From Stenomitos frigidus ULC18 (lineage in GTDB: Bacteria; Cyanobacteriota; Cyanobacteriia; Leptolyngbyales; Leptolyngbyaceae), in assembly GCF_003003795.1 (NCBI RefSeq), contig NZ_PVWK01000132.1, positions 1-53,125 of the forward strand: a DNA stretch of 53,125 bases, written 5' to 3'. Below the pieces are notes generated by a model. It had not been told where the DNA came from, made no database searches, and saw only the letters and a list, made by a program, of their open reading frames with translations. Below, piece after piece: positions 1 through 9,537 of the stretch. How positions within the stretch are numbered: the stretch's first letter is position 1; the number at the start of each line of letters is the position of its first letter. A program made the translations under genes and the position numbers.

Positions 1-66
1 ACCGTTCCACAAGCCCTCAGAGCTTGGGCTAATCAACTGCATCAGGTCTTTCATTTCCTTGTATGA
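1..66 (+). CDS. C-terminal tail of an unidentified upstream protein (partial)
   Basis: The first frame is open from the window edge to a TGA at 64-66 and encodes about 21 residues ending ...HQVFHFLV. The tail is too short to assign a family. A perfect hairpin follows it directly, which fits a gene end. A second frame is also open here and runs on to about 120, so the choice of frame is uncertain. Confidence 0.3.
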   Translation, partial: TVPQALRAWANQLHQVFHFLV

Positions 67-68
67 AA

Positions 69-156
69 CCACCCTGCGAGTTCCTACCGCAGGGTGGGCT
101 GTGGAATCATTACAGTGATTATGACGATCGCCCGTGGGACTTAACTGGGCGATCGT
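69..156 (+). terminator. Two consecutive perfect hairpins, possible terminator region
   Basis: The first inverted repeat has 10-bp arms CCACCCTGCG (69-78) and CGCAGGGTGG (88-97). The second has 10-bp arms ACGATCGCCC (124-133) and GGGCGATCGT (147-156) and embeds a HIP1-like core. Neither is followed by a strong T tract, so intrinsic termination is only a suggestion. Both lie between the upstream gene tail and the GTG start of the trehalose synthase. Confidence 0.4.
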
Positions 157-220
157 TCCTACCTTTGCAAGATGACGATCGCAACTATTTCCGCTAACTT
201 GTTTACGGACTCAGACGTCA

Positions 221-3200
221 GTGGATGGACTAACTTTGAAGAACGACTCCTTGTGGTTTAAGAACGCCATTATCTACGAAGTGCCTGTTCGCGCCTTTGC
301 AGACAGCAATGGGGATGGTATTGGCGATTTTCGAGGACTCACTGAAAAGCTAGACTATCTACAAGATTTGGGCGTCACTGCCATCTGGCTCTTACCGTTC
401 TTTCCATCGCCACTGCGGGATGACGGGTACGATATTGCCGATTACGTGAACGTTAACCCCATTTATGGGACATTGGATGATTTCAAAGCACTGATGCAAG
501 CCGCGCATCAGCGGGGCATTCGGGTCATTATTGAACTCATCGTCAATCACACGTCTGATCAGCACCCCTGGTTTCAACGTGCGCGCAAAGCGCCTAAAGG
601 TAGCACCGAACGCGACTTCTATGTCTGGAGCGATACGCCTGAAAAATATCAAGAAGCGCGGATTATCTTTCAAGATTTTGAATCTTCTAACTGGGCGTGG
701 GACCCTGTAGCAAAGGCGTATTTCTGGCATCGCTTCTATTCCCATCAGCCAGATTTAAACTATGACAATCACGCTGTGCGTCAGGCCGTGTTTGACGTGA
801 TGGATTTTTGGCTGGCGATGGGTGTGGATGGGCTGCGAATGGATGCAGTGCCCTATTTATATGAGCGCGATGGCACGAACTGTGAGAACTTGCCTGAAAC
901 CCATGCGTTTTTGAAGCAACTGCGCCAGCACGTAGACGATAAATTTCCGAACCGGATGCTCCTGGCAGAAGCGAACCAGTGGCCCGAAGATGCTGCCGCT
1001 TATTTTGGGGATGGCGATGAGTGTCACATGAACTTCCACTTCCCGCTGATGCCTCGGCTGTTTATGGCACTGCGGATGGAAGACAGCTTTCCGATCGCCG
1101 ACATCCTCCAACAAACGCCCGCCATTCCTGATAACTGCCAGTGGGGCTTGTTTCTGCGCAACCACGATGAATTGACGCTGGAAATGGTGACGGATGAAGA
1201 CCGGGATTTCATGTATCGTGTCTATGCCCAAGATCCAGAGATGCGCGTGAATCTCGGTATTCGTCGGCGTTTGGCTCCCTTGCTGGGGAACGATCGCCGC
1301 CAGATTGAGCTACTCAATGGCCTACTGTTGTCGCTACCCGGTACACCCGTGCTGTATTACGGCGATGAAATTGGCATGGGCGATAACATCTATGTGGGCG
1401 ATCGCAATGGGGTTCGCACACCCATGCAATGGAACTTTGACCGTAACGCCGGGTTCAGTCACGCCAGTCCTCAAAAGCTCTATTTGCCTCTGATTGTGGA
1501 AGCGGAATACCACTACGCCACGGTGAATGTTGAGGCACAACGGGCAAACCCCAACTCGCTCCTTAATGCGACCAAGCGGCTCATTGCCATGCGTAAACGC
1601 TTTCAGGCCTTGGGCAGCGGTGATTTGCAGATTCTCCATCCCGATAACCGCAAAGTCCTGGCCTTCACACGCACCTATGAGGATGAACAAATCCTGGTCG
1701 TGGCGAATTTATCGCGCTTTGTGCAAACGGTGGAGCTAGATTTAGCCGCCTTTCAGGAGCGGGTGCCCGTTGAGATCTTTGGGCGCACCGAGTTTCCCCC
1801 GATCGAGGGCTCCTCCTACTTTCTCAGCTTGGGCCCCTACGCCATTTACTGGTTCACACTCAAGCGGCAACCCAGCTCCCTGCAAACCGCAAAGCCACAA
1901 GTTGAGTTGCCGATGCTGGTGATGACCAGTACCTGGCAAACCGCGTTCTCTCAGTTGCAGTCTGCGCAGACGCGTAGTTTTACAGCGGCATTAGAATCGC
2001 TGCTGCCAGAGTATCTAGCCAGTCATCGCTGGTTTGGTGGCAGAACGCGCACCGTACAGTCCGCTCGCATTGCAGACGCGATCGCCATTCCCTACAAAGA
2101 CAGCCACGCGCAGATGATCGCCCTGCACGTAGACTACATTCAGGGCAACCCCCAAACCTATCTTCTGTTTCTGGCCTGTGCTACAGGCGATCAGGCACTA
2201 CAGTTGCTTACCGAAAACCCGCAAGCCGTGTTTGCACGACTCCGATCGCAAAGCAGTGATGCGGTCGCCGTGTTGTTTGACGCGATCGTTGACAAGCAAT
2301 TTTTAACCGCTCTGTTGGATAGCATGGCTCAGAAGCAGCGCTACAAAAATGCGGCTGGTGAACTGGTTGCCCTGTCAACAAAGCTCTTTGCTGAACGGAG
2401 CGGTGGCAATCTTGACTTCGACGCTGCCTTGCTGAAAGGCATCCACAACAATACGTCGATCATGTATAGCGATGTGAGTGGCAGTGGGGTTGTGGCTCAA
2501 AATCGTTTGATTCTAAAACTCTTCCAAAAAGTGGAGGAAGGCATTCAACCCGATTTGGAAGTGCGCCGTTTTCTGGATGAACAACAGCGCTTTGCGTTTA
2601 TCCCGTCGATCGCAGGTACCCTGGAATACCACCGTCCTAATGCGGAACCGATGACAGTTGGCATTCTGCAAGAGTTCATCCAAGATACACGTAACGCCTG
2701 GGACTACACGCTGGACAATCTGCGCGACTACTTTGAACTGGTGGTGATGCAACCATCAGACATCGCCGAAGCACCCATGCCATCGGGCTCCTTGCTAGAA
2801 TTGCTGACTGCGATCGAAACCGAGACTGCAACCACCAGCACCGACGCGACGGCGGTCTTCTTTCCGTTGCCGTCCTGTCCAGTCGATTTTTCGCCCTCCC
2901 AAATTCCTGCCTGCAAAGCGATCAATAATTACCTGGCAAACATGCAGCTCCTGGGACAACGTACGGCAGAACTGCATCTCGCCCTGGCATCGGCTCCAGA
3001 CCAGCCTGCTTTTACTCCAGAGCCCTTTACCTCGCTGTATCAGCGATCGATCTATCAATACAGCCGCAATCTATCCGGGCATGTCTTCCTACTCTTAAAG
3101 AATCGGTTGACGTCCCTATCACCTGAGACACAGCGCCTAGCGAACCAAGTGCTGCATCAGCATGATGCCTGTCTACAACGGTTCCAATTGGTCTTGAACC

Positions 3201-3715
3201 ATAAAATCAACACCTTGCGCACTCGCTATCACGGCGATTACCACCTGGGGCAGGTGCTTTTTACAGGCAAAGATTTCTACATTATTGATTTTGAAGGTGA
3301 TCCGGCTCGAAGCCTTAGCGAACGCCGCATGAAGCGATCGCCCCTGCGAGACGTAGCAGGCATGCTGCAATCCTTCTACTACGCTGCCAATGTGGCACTC
3401 GATAACGAAATGGAAAGCGGCATGATCCAGTCTGAACCGCTACAGCAGTGGGCAACCTTCTGGGATCGTTGGGTCAGCGCCACCTTTCTCAAAGCCTATT
3501 TGACCACTGCTAATCAAGGTAGTTTCCTGCCCAAGACCCACCAGGAATTACAGGTGCTGTTGGACTACTACTTGATTGAGCAAGCCATCTATGACCTGGG
3601 ACGCGAACTAACTAACCATTCCGAGCAAGTTCACATTCCACTGCGACGGATTCTGCAACTGCTGGCGATCGCTGATGAAGCAGGCGGAGCAGTTGTAGCC
3701 ACCGAAACGGTTTGA
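221..3715 (+). CDS. treS: Trehalose synthase / maltokinase fusion protein
   Basis: This is a cytoplasmic two-domain enzyme. The N-terminal GH13 domain (about residues 10-560) interconverts maltose and trehalose, and the C-terminal maltokinase-like domain (about 620-1140) phosphorylates maltose. Visible GH13 residues are the nucleophile D208 in GLRMDAVP, the acid/base E250 in LLAEANQW and D316 in FLRNHDE. The kinase half shows the RWFGG start motif near residue 625, then HGDYHLGQ and a DFEGDP metal-binding motif. Length (1164 aa) fits a full TreS-Mak fusion. The start is GTG at 221, the first start codon before the conserved NDSLWFKNAIIYE block. A hairpin follows the stop. In the known pathway, maltose 1-phosphate feeds GlgE, but no GlgE gene is in the window. 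Confidence 0.93.
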   Translation: MDGLTLKNDSLWFKNAIIYEVPVRAFADSNGDGIGDFRGLTEKLDYLQDLGVTAIWLLPFFPSPLRDDGYDIADYVNVNPIYGTLDDFKALMQAAHQRGIRVIIELIVNHTSDQHPWFQRARKAPKGSTERDFYVWSDTPEKYQEARIIFQDFESSNWAWDPVAKAYFWHRFYSHQPDLNYDNHAVRQAVFDVMDFWLAMGVDGLRMDAVPYLYERDGTNCENLPETHAFLKQLRQHVDDKFPNRMLLAEANQWPEDAAAYFGDGDECHMNFHFPLMPRLFMALRMEDSFPIADILQQTPAIPDNCQWGLFLRNHDELTLEMVTDEDRDFMYRVYAQDPEMRVNLGIRRRLAPLLGNDRRQIELLNGLLLSLPGTPVLYYGDEIGMGDNIYVGDRNGVRTPMQWNFDRNAGFSHASPQKLYLPLIVEAEYHYATVNVEAQRANPNSLLNATKRLIAMRKRFQALGSGDLQILHPDNRKVLAFTRTYEDEQILVVANLSRFVQTVELDLAAFQERVPVEIFGRTEFPPIEGSSYFLSLGPYAIYWFTLKRQPSSLQTAKPQVELPMLVMTSTWQTAFSQLQSAQTRSFTAALESLLPEYLASHRWFGGRTRTVQSARIADAIAIPYKDSHAQMIALHVDYIQGNPQTYLLFLACATGDQALQLLTENPQAVFARLRSQSSDAVAVLFDAIVDKQFLTALLDSMAQKQRYKNAAGELVALSTKLFAERSGGNLDFDAALLKGIHNNTSIMYSDVSGSGVVAQNRLILKLFQKVEEGIQPDLEVRRFLDEQQRFAFIPSIAGTLEYHRPNAEPMTVGILQEFIQDTRNAWDYTLDNLRDYFELVVMQPSDIAEAPMPSGSLLELLTAIETETATTSTDATAVFFPLPSCPVDFSPSQIPACKAINNYLANMQLLGQRTAELHLALASAPDQPAFTPEPFTSLYQRSIYQYSRNLSGHVFLLLKNRLTSLSPETQRLANQVLHQHDACLQRFQLVLNHKINTLRTRYHGDYHLGQVLFTGKDFYIIDFEGDPARSLSERRMKRSPLRDVAGMLQSFYYAANVALDNEMESGMIQSEPLQQWATFWDRWVSATFLKAYLTTANQGSFLPKTHQELQVLLDYYLIEQAIYDLGRELTNHSEQVHIPLRRILQLLAIADEAGGAVVATETV

Positions 3716-3719
3716 AGCT

Positions 3720-3746
3720 AAGGGGCTTTCGTGACTTAGCCCCTTT
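3720..3746 (+). terminator. Terminator of the trehalose synthase gene
   Basis: An inverted repeat AAGGGGCT (3720-3727) / AGCCCCTT (3738-3745) begins 5 bases after the stop codon and ends in TTT. Its short loop and position support intrinsic termination. Confidence 0.6.
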
Positions 3747-3887
3747 CGGTAGCACCTTCGCAACAGCATCCATTGCTACCCAAACCCCAAAATCCAGAGA
3801 GTTTGGAATCCAGAGATGTTACATCTGATGCTCTACTTATAGATGATCTGTGTGAACAATTGGCGGCATACATTCTAGCAAGTTTCT

Positions 3888-4886
3888 TTACAGCCCTTTA
3901 TTCCCCCACTTTAGAAAGACGCTGTTTTGTAGGGAATCTAGTAATAGGTAGGGTGGATCTGCATCCGGTTTGCATTGAATCGCTCGTCGCACTCTCCATA
4001 AAGCAAAACTCAATGACCAGGCAAGATCGGCTAAGGCGGCATATAGAAAACCGTGATTCTTCACGAAATAGCGTCGGCGAGAATCAAAGAGATACTGTGG
4101 CAATCGTTTAGGAGTGTCATCTCTGGTTGTTACCCCTGTACTTGCTCCTGCGATATGCATGACGCGACCTTCAGGGACATACCAGCAAGACCAACCGCTC
4201 CGTCTAGCTTGGAGACAGAAATCTGTCTCTTCGTAATAGAGGAAATATCCTTCATCCATTAAACCTGCTGATTCAAACACTTGCCGACGGATCATCATAC
4301 TTGCCCCAGGCAACCAGTCTACCTGCTGTGGCTCGTTGGTCATTGTTTGGGGAACAATCCATTTAGCTAAGAGTTTTGACACAATTCCTAATCGCACACC
4401 ATTCTCTAGCTCGCTCAATATAGAGGGAAAGCGAAACGCTGTAGACCAGGTTGTGCCATCTGGATTTTCAAGACCGCTGCCGACAATGCCGACATCTAGG
4501 TGCTGCTCCATAAAGCCTGTGAGTGCCTTGAATAGACCGGGACGCACCTGCGTATCTGAATTGAGTAGTAGGAAATACGAGGGTGGATTGGGGGACTGAA
4601 GTGCGGGGCGAATTGCCAGATTATTGCCATAAGCAAAACCGCCATTATGGTCTGAGGGCAAGACTGAAGCCCAATTTCCCCAACCATTGGTTGTAATGGC
4701 TAAATCAATTGCTTCTGCGGAGTGATCTCCAGATGCATTATCAACCACGACAACACAAGTGTCTGGACGTGATCTCACTTCATCTTCAAGAGAGCGCAAA
4801 CAGTCAATGGTCAGCGAGGACGTGCGGTAGTTGACGATGACAACCATTAAAGAACATGGATCCGTGTTTTGATTAGTCATATCCAT
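3888..4886 (-). CDS. GT2-family glycosyltransferase (rhamnosyltransferase-like)
   Basis: The 332-residue protein has a GT-A fold start (VVIVNYRTSSLTIDCLRSL, about residues 15-33), VVVVDNASGD near 45-55, a LLLNSDTQV metal/nucleotide motif near 107-115, a WLPGASMMIRR segment and a YYEETDFCLQARR acceptor-side motif near 215-227. These are features of inverting GT2 enzymes of the WbbL type that add a deoxyhexose to an acceptor. It starts 39 bases after the stop of the NRPS-like gene on the same strand, so the two are probably co-transcribed, and it may glycosylate the product of that enzyme. Cell-envelope polysaccharide synthesis is the alternative. The donor sugar cannot be read from the sequence. 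ATG codons at 4886 and 4880 are both possible starts. Confidence 0.8.
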   Translation of the reverse strand: MDMTNQNTDPCSLMVVIVNYRTSSLTIDCLRSLEDEVRSRPDTCVVVVDNASGDHSAEAIDLAITTNGWGNWASVLPSDHNGGFAYGNNLAIRPALQSPNPPSYFLLLNSDTQVRPGLFKALTGFMEQHLDVGIVGSGLENPDGTTWSTAFRFPSILSELENGVRLGIVSKLLAKWIVPQTMTNEPQQVDWLPGASMMIRRQVFESAGLMDEGYFLYYEETDFCLQARRSGWSCWYVPEGRVMHIAGASTGVTTRDDTPKRLPQYLFDSRRRYFVKNHGFLYAALADLAWSLSFALWRVRRAIQCKPDADPPYLLLDSLQNSVFLKWGNKGL

Positions 4887-4925
4887 AGGGTAAAGATTCA
4901 GTTCACTCGGTTTTAGCTGTCTGGT

Positions 4926-7900
4926 TTAGCAGTCTCTAGAAGACGGCTCTAGAAGCAAAGATGTTTCTGATTGTTGTGCCACAAGGCTCGGCGACGGTTG
5001 GTCTTTGGCTACATCGGCGATCGCCGCATCAATGTAAGCTTGCATCTGTTTAGCCATGATCTGCACATTGGGTGCTTGCAACATACTGGAATGCCCACCA
5101 GGGTTGGTATGAACTTTGATTCCTCCTGTTGCCCTGTTGCCCCATCCCAACAGCGAATCACTGTAAATGTCAGCGTAGGGGGTATCGTCAATGGGGGTAC
5201 CGTCAATGAGAGTACCGTCAAAGCGATTACTTTTTTGAGTTGCCAGGACAAGAAGCAGTTCTCCTTCATAGGGAGCCTGCGGAACATATTCTCGTTCGGC
5301 AAATTTCAAGACGAGCCGAACGGGAAGATTGTACAGAAAGGGTGGGATGGGTCGGTCTTGATCCAGGCAATACCGGAACAGCTTGATCTTGGTCTGGTTT
5401 TGAACTTTCTTAAGCTTTGTCTGGATCTCGTAGCTGATCAGGTTGTAAATCTTCTGACTGGCTTTCTTCAAAATCGAGAGTAACGGCGGCGGGTTCCCTT
5501 CTCCCCCTTGACTTAAGGATTGCGAAAAACTGCTCAACCGTTTATTGGCAATCAAACCACTTCGCACCGTTGCTTCCACATCCGCTGTGTCAATCAGCGC
5601 GACCATGGCAACAGTTTGACCCTGCATTTGCAGTTGGCGAGCGATTTCAAACGCTAGAAAGCCACCGACACATAAACCGCCCAGTAAGTAAGGTCCGTCT
5701 GGTTGAACGGTGCGGATTTGTTCGATATGGTGGGCTGCCATCTCTGCAATGCGAGTGTGTAGGATAGGATGGCGCTCCTGGCTATGGGGTTGGATGCCAT
5801 AGACGGGATGCTCCGGCTTCAGGCAGTAGGCCAGATTTCGGTAGAGTAAGGTTTCGCCCTCGCCATCATGAATGAAGAACACTGGGGGTTGGGTGCCGCC
5901 CTCCTTAAGTAAAACGAGCGAGCTACGTTGATCTAATTGCCCTGGCTGATTGAGTAATGCTGCCAATTGCGCGATCGTTGGCGCAGTCAGAAGCGCGCTG
6001 AGGGGAAGCATTTTACCAAACACAGCTTCGATTTGAGCCATAAGGGATACAGCCAGTAGGGAATGCCCTCCGACCTCAAAGAAATTGTCATGGATACCAA
6101 TGGGACTGATGCCAAGTGTGTCTTCCCAAATAGCCGTCAACTGCTGCTCCCATGCATCGCGTGGGGCAACAAACGCTTTGAACCCAGCCATGTTTTCAGG
6201 CGTCGGCAGCGGCAAGGCTCGGCGATCGACCTTTTGGTTGATATTGACTGGCATGGCGTCTAACACCACAAACGCAGCTGGAACCATGTAGTCCGGTAAT
6301 TTCTCTTGCAGTACGCTACGGATGCTTTCAATCAACGGCGTTTGAGCCTGATCGAGCACTACATAAGCGACCAAACTTTTTTCGCCCTGACCCGCTTCAC
6401 GAGCACCCAGTTCGCGTGCCATGACGATGCCCTCGCGTACACCGGGGATCTGACGCAGAGTGGCTTCAATTTCGCCTAACTCAATGCGCATACCGCGCAG
6501 TTTAATCTGAAAATCAGTGCGACCCAGCATTTCCAGATTGCCATCCGCGTCGAGCCGACCTAAGTCACCTGTACGATAGAAGCGCTGACCATCGAGCGTG
6601 ACAAATTTTTCCTGGGTCAAGGCTTCTCGTTGCAAATAGCCCTTCGTCACACCATCGCCACCGATATAAATTTCACCCGGAATGCCGATCGGCACCAGGT
6701 TTTGATGGGCATCATACAGGCGCACAGAAACATTTGAAAACGGCTTGCCAACCCGGCTTTTGGTGATCTGCTGATCTCTAACAACTGGATAGGTACAGCC
6801 CATACAGCTCACTTCACTACAGCCATAAATCACATAGACTTCTGCTTGCTGAAACACCTTCTTCATGGTGTCCAGCAACGCGGCAGGCACCATATCACCG
6901 CCTGTAGAAACGTGTTTGAGCGCTTGGAAGGGCTTGAGGTCTAAATGATTGTCTTGAATATAAGCTAAGAGCTTTTGCAGCAAACTCGGTGAGGTATGAA
7001 TCACGGTCAACTGTGACAGAGTTTGCGTCAGGCGCTTGAAATCTAAAATATGATCCCGTTCTAGAATCATGAGCGTGCCACCTGCAACCAGCGGTGACAA
7101 AAGCTCAAACATGGTGATACTAAAGGTGAAACGAGCGATCGCGGGCATCACATCGTGGCAGTCAAAACCAAAGCGCTCTTGAGCCACCAAAATGTAATTC
7201 ACCAGATTGCCGTGGCTGGTTACAACACCCTTGGGCTTACCCGTCGTTCCAGAGGTATAAACTAAATGAGACGTTTGATCGAGGCGAATCTCAACTTCAG
7301 GGTTATGCGTGGGGAACGGCTGCACCAATGCCCAATCTCGGTCAAGACAAAGAAGATGGTCTGCAAGTGCGGGTAAGCGCTCCGCAAGGTGAGACTGAGT
7401 TAATAAGACTTTGGGTTGAGCTTCTTCCAGAATGGTGGTCAAACGTTCTGCCGGATGGGTTGGATCAAGCGGCACATAAACACCACCCGCCTTGAAAATA
7501 CCCAGCAAACTCACTGCAATGTCTAACGATGGTTCAACACAGACTGCCACCCGTACCTCTGCACTAACGCCAGCAGACCTTAAGTAATGAGCCAGTTGGT
7601 TAGCGCGTTGATTGAGTTCTGCGTAGGTGAGCTGCTGATCCTTAAACGTCAGAGCGATCGCATCGGGCCGTTGAACGGCATGAGCCTCGATATAGCGATA
7701 AATCGGCGCTTGTGGATACTGAGCGGGGGTACTTTGCCACGTCACTAACAGTTGCTGTGTTTCCGCCTGCGTCAATAATGGCAGTTGAGCGATCGAGCCA
7801 TCCCGATCGGCCATAAGACCCTCTAGCAGTACTTGAAAGTGACCTGCCAAACGATTGATGGTCTCTGGCTGAAACAGGTTGGCATTGTATCGAAGCACGC

Positions 7901-8633
7901 CTGAAAGGTTGTGTGGCTGCTGCAGCATAATCAGATGCAAATCAGGGCTGTCAGAGCGCCCAGGCGTTTGCAGTTGAAAGTCTGCTAGCCACTGCTCCTT
8001 CCCTTCAATGCGAAAGAAGTCTGTAATAAAGGTGACAGCAACTGGTAAAGATAGGCGTTGATGGCTTGGCTGACCTGTCTGGGTTCGATCCAGCAACGTG
8101 TTTGCAGGTGCTTGAATTGCTTTTAACGTTTCTGAAAGTTGGTCAATTAAGGCACGAGCACTTAATTCACCGTCGATCGGAGTACAAATTTCGACTATGC
8201 AAGCCTGGTTTGTTGCGTCACCTGGAAGCTTCAGTTCCAGATCAATGCTTTCCTGCTGCGTATACCGATAAAGGAGCGCATTGAATGCGGCTAGTATGAG
8301 CGATCGCTCATCAATCTCATCCTGTTGAGCCTGCGTCTGCAGAGACTCAACCAGGCGATCGGGCAAGGTAAGTGCGCAGTACTTGGGCTGATACGTTGTC
8401 GTGGGTGTTTTAAGAAAATCGCTTGGTAATTGCAAAACCGATCGGTCTGGGTCTACCGTCTGTTCTAGCGCTATTTTTTGAGGGGAAAGCGCTCGTTGAT
8501 TATCCGTCTTCATTAGAGTCGACGTTTGAGTTAACAAGTTTGCTTTTGCCAAACCTACAGGTTCTGGCGCTGGTTCAGGGTTGATGGCTGAGTTTTCGGT
8601 TGAAGAAAACGTTTTTTGATTAGTGGCAACCAT
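4926..8633 (-). CDS. One-module NRPS-like synthetase (partial C-A-T-TE), atypical substrate pocket
   Basis: The protein has 1235 residues. Residues about 70-305 resemble only the C-terminal part of a condensation domain; no HHxxxDG catalytic motif is present. An adenylation domain spans about 310-805 (A3 core VYTSGTTGKPKG from residue 458, RTGD near 687, Lys801 in NQKVDR). A carrier domain has the phosphopantetheine Ser858 in GGHSL. A thioesterase domain spans about 915-1205. By hand alignment to GrsA, the position of the amine-binding Asp235 is Ser505, and the pocket reads roughly S-I-F-H-S-G-I-C-M-K. This implies a substrate without an alpha-amino group, such as a keto, hydroxy or aryl acid. 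The TE nucleophile motif is GLCVGG, so Cys988 replaces the usual Ser; D1015 and H1181 complete a possible triad. It diverges from the HPPD/TyrA genes and is followed by a glycosyltransferase gene. Family assignment is firm; the substrate is inference. Confidence 0.9.
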   Translation of the reverse strand: MVATNQKTFSSTENSAINPEPAPEPVGLAKANLLTQTSTLMKTDNQRALSPQKIALEQTVDPDRSVLQLPSDFLKTPTTTYQPKYCALTLPDRLVESLQTQAQQDEIDERSLILAAFNALLYRYTQQESIDLELKLPGDATNQACIVEICTPIDGELSARALIDQLSETLKAIQAPANTLLDRTQTGQPSHQRLSLPVAVTFITDFFRIEGKEQWLADFQLQTPGRSDSPDLHLIMLQQPHNLSGVLRYNANLFQPETINRLAGHFQVLLEGLMADRDGSIAQLPLLTQAETQQLLVTWQSTPAQYPQAPIYRYIEAHAVQRPDAIALTFKDQQLTYAELNQRANQLAHYLRSAGVSAEVRVAVCVEPSLDIAVSLLGIFKAGGVYVPLDPTHPAERLTTILEEAQPKVLLTQSHLAERLPALADHLLCLDRDWALVQPFPTHNPEVEIRLDQTSHLVYTSGTTGKPKGVVTSHGNLVNYILVAQERFGFDCHDVMPAIARFTFSITMFELLSPLVAGGTLMILERDHILDFKRLTQTLSQLTVIHTSPSLLQKLLAYIQDNHLDLKPFQALKHVSTGGDMVPAALLDTMKKVFQQAEVYVIYGCSEVSCMGCTYPVVRDQQITKSRVGKPFSNVSVRLYDAHQNLVPIGIPGEIYIGGDGVTKGYLQREALTQEKFVTLDGQRFYRTGDLGRLDADGNLEMLGRTDFQIKLRGMRIELGEIEATLRQIPGVREGIVMARELGAREAGQGEKSLVAYVVLDQAQTPLIESIRSVLQEKLPDYMVPAAFVVLDAMPVNINQKVDRRALPLPTPENMAGFKAFVAPRDAWEQQLTAIWEDTLGISPIGIHDNFFEVGGHSLLAVSLMAQIEAVFGKMLPLSALLTAPTIAQLAALLNQPGQLDQRSSLVLLKEGGTQPPVFFIHDGEGETLLYRNLAYCLKPEHPVYGIQPHSQERHPILHTRIAEMAAHHIEQIRTVQPDGPYLLGGLCVGGFLAFEIARQLQMQGQTVAMVALIDTADVEATVRSGLIANKRLSSFSQSLSQGGEGNPPPLLSILKKASQKIYNLISYEIQTKLKKVQNQTKIKLFRYCLDQDRPIPPFLYNLPVRLVLKFAEREYVPQAPYEGELLLVLATQKSNRFDGTLIDGTPIDDTPYADIYSDSLLGWGNRATGGIKVHTNPGGHSSMLQAPNVQIMAKQMQAYIDAAIADVAKDQPSPSLVAQQSETSLLLEPSSRDC

Positions 8634-9537
8634 AACAAAACTCCTAAATTTTCATAGCAAATTTTTTCAAACGTGCTTACACGAATGAAGAACCATTACC
8701 AAGGGTTTTAACGATCACAAACTGCAGACTTAGTTAAAACGATGAGTCGGCAGGCTTAAAGAGTGATCACCAAAGGCCCGTGAAGTAGAATGCAAGATCA
8801 ATTACAACTGTCAGCTACGGTAATCCTGAGTTATTTGATCATTAAAGCCCCAAAGCATTGGGAAACCCGGTAAAAATGCTGATATGTATGAAGCACTCAT
8901 CGCTGGGACATCAGCATCTGAGCCTTAACATCAACGTTTATGTGCAGCAAGAAAAAACCATTGGCTAATTGCCGTTGAAGGTTCAGTCTTAACAGGGAAT
9001 GGACAGCAAGCGCAGCGACAGTCATTCATGCAAGCGAAGGTTGTCGAGCAAAACTTGGCTGAGTAGATGAGTCTGAGGGGCCTCAATCACAATTTATGCG
9101 AGACTAACACGGCTTTATTTGGAGCAACCACTGTTCTCCAAAAAGTTCATCAAGAGAATACAAGCTACTCACCCTATGATGAGCAACGCGAACTAAAGAA
9201 TAGCGATGATTAGAGATGCCATGAGGCTTCTACGGGATTACCAGTCGAAGCACGTAGGCAATTGGATTTAAACTTCCCGTAAATTCTCGGTCAAAAACGG
9301 CTGCATTGAGAAGGTTACGCTTTATGGCTTTCTTCCAATCGACCTTGAAAGACCACCAGGCATAGCTTCCGAGCAATCTTTACGAAGTCAGACTTTTTAA
9401 TGAAGACTGCGTAATTCCACTAGGCATTTCTTCTAGAGAGCAAATAGAGTTAACCAATCAAGTCGATAAAACTCCTAACGAGTCCTGAGGCTTGGTTGGT
9501 GTGAAGCCTTTTCTTGTCATCTTTAAGAGAAATTACT
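8634..9537. promoter_or_regulatory. Long divergent intergenic region of the putative biosynthetic cluster
   Basis: About 900 bases separate the divergent NRPS-like and dioxygenase genes. No open frame with family character was recognised. It contains an inverted repeat ATGCTGAT (8876-8883) / ATCAGCAT (8910-8917) and several AT-rich stretches near the NRPS start. It must hold the promoters of both transcription units, but no convincing -10/-35 pair or known operator was found by eye. It could also contain decayed coding sequence. Confidence 0.4.

Noticed and set aside
3773-4111. Plus-strand frame overlapping the GT2 gene
   Set aside because: It is antisense to a clear glycosyltransferase and its translation has no family character.
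4971-5483. 170-codon plus-strand frame within the NRPS-like gene
   Set aside because: It lies opposite the thioesterase domain, which has intact motifs; the antisense translation is not protein-like.
8934-9075. Decayed transposase in the divergent region upstream of the HPPD gene
   Set aside because: Short open stretches here suggested an old insertion, but no terminal inverted repeats or catalytic motif could be found.
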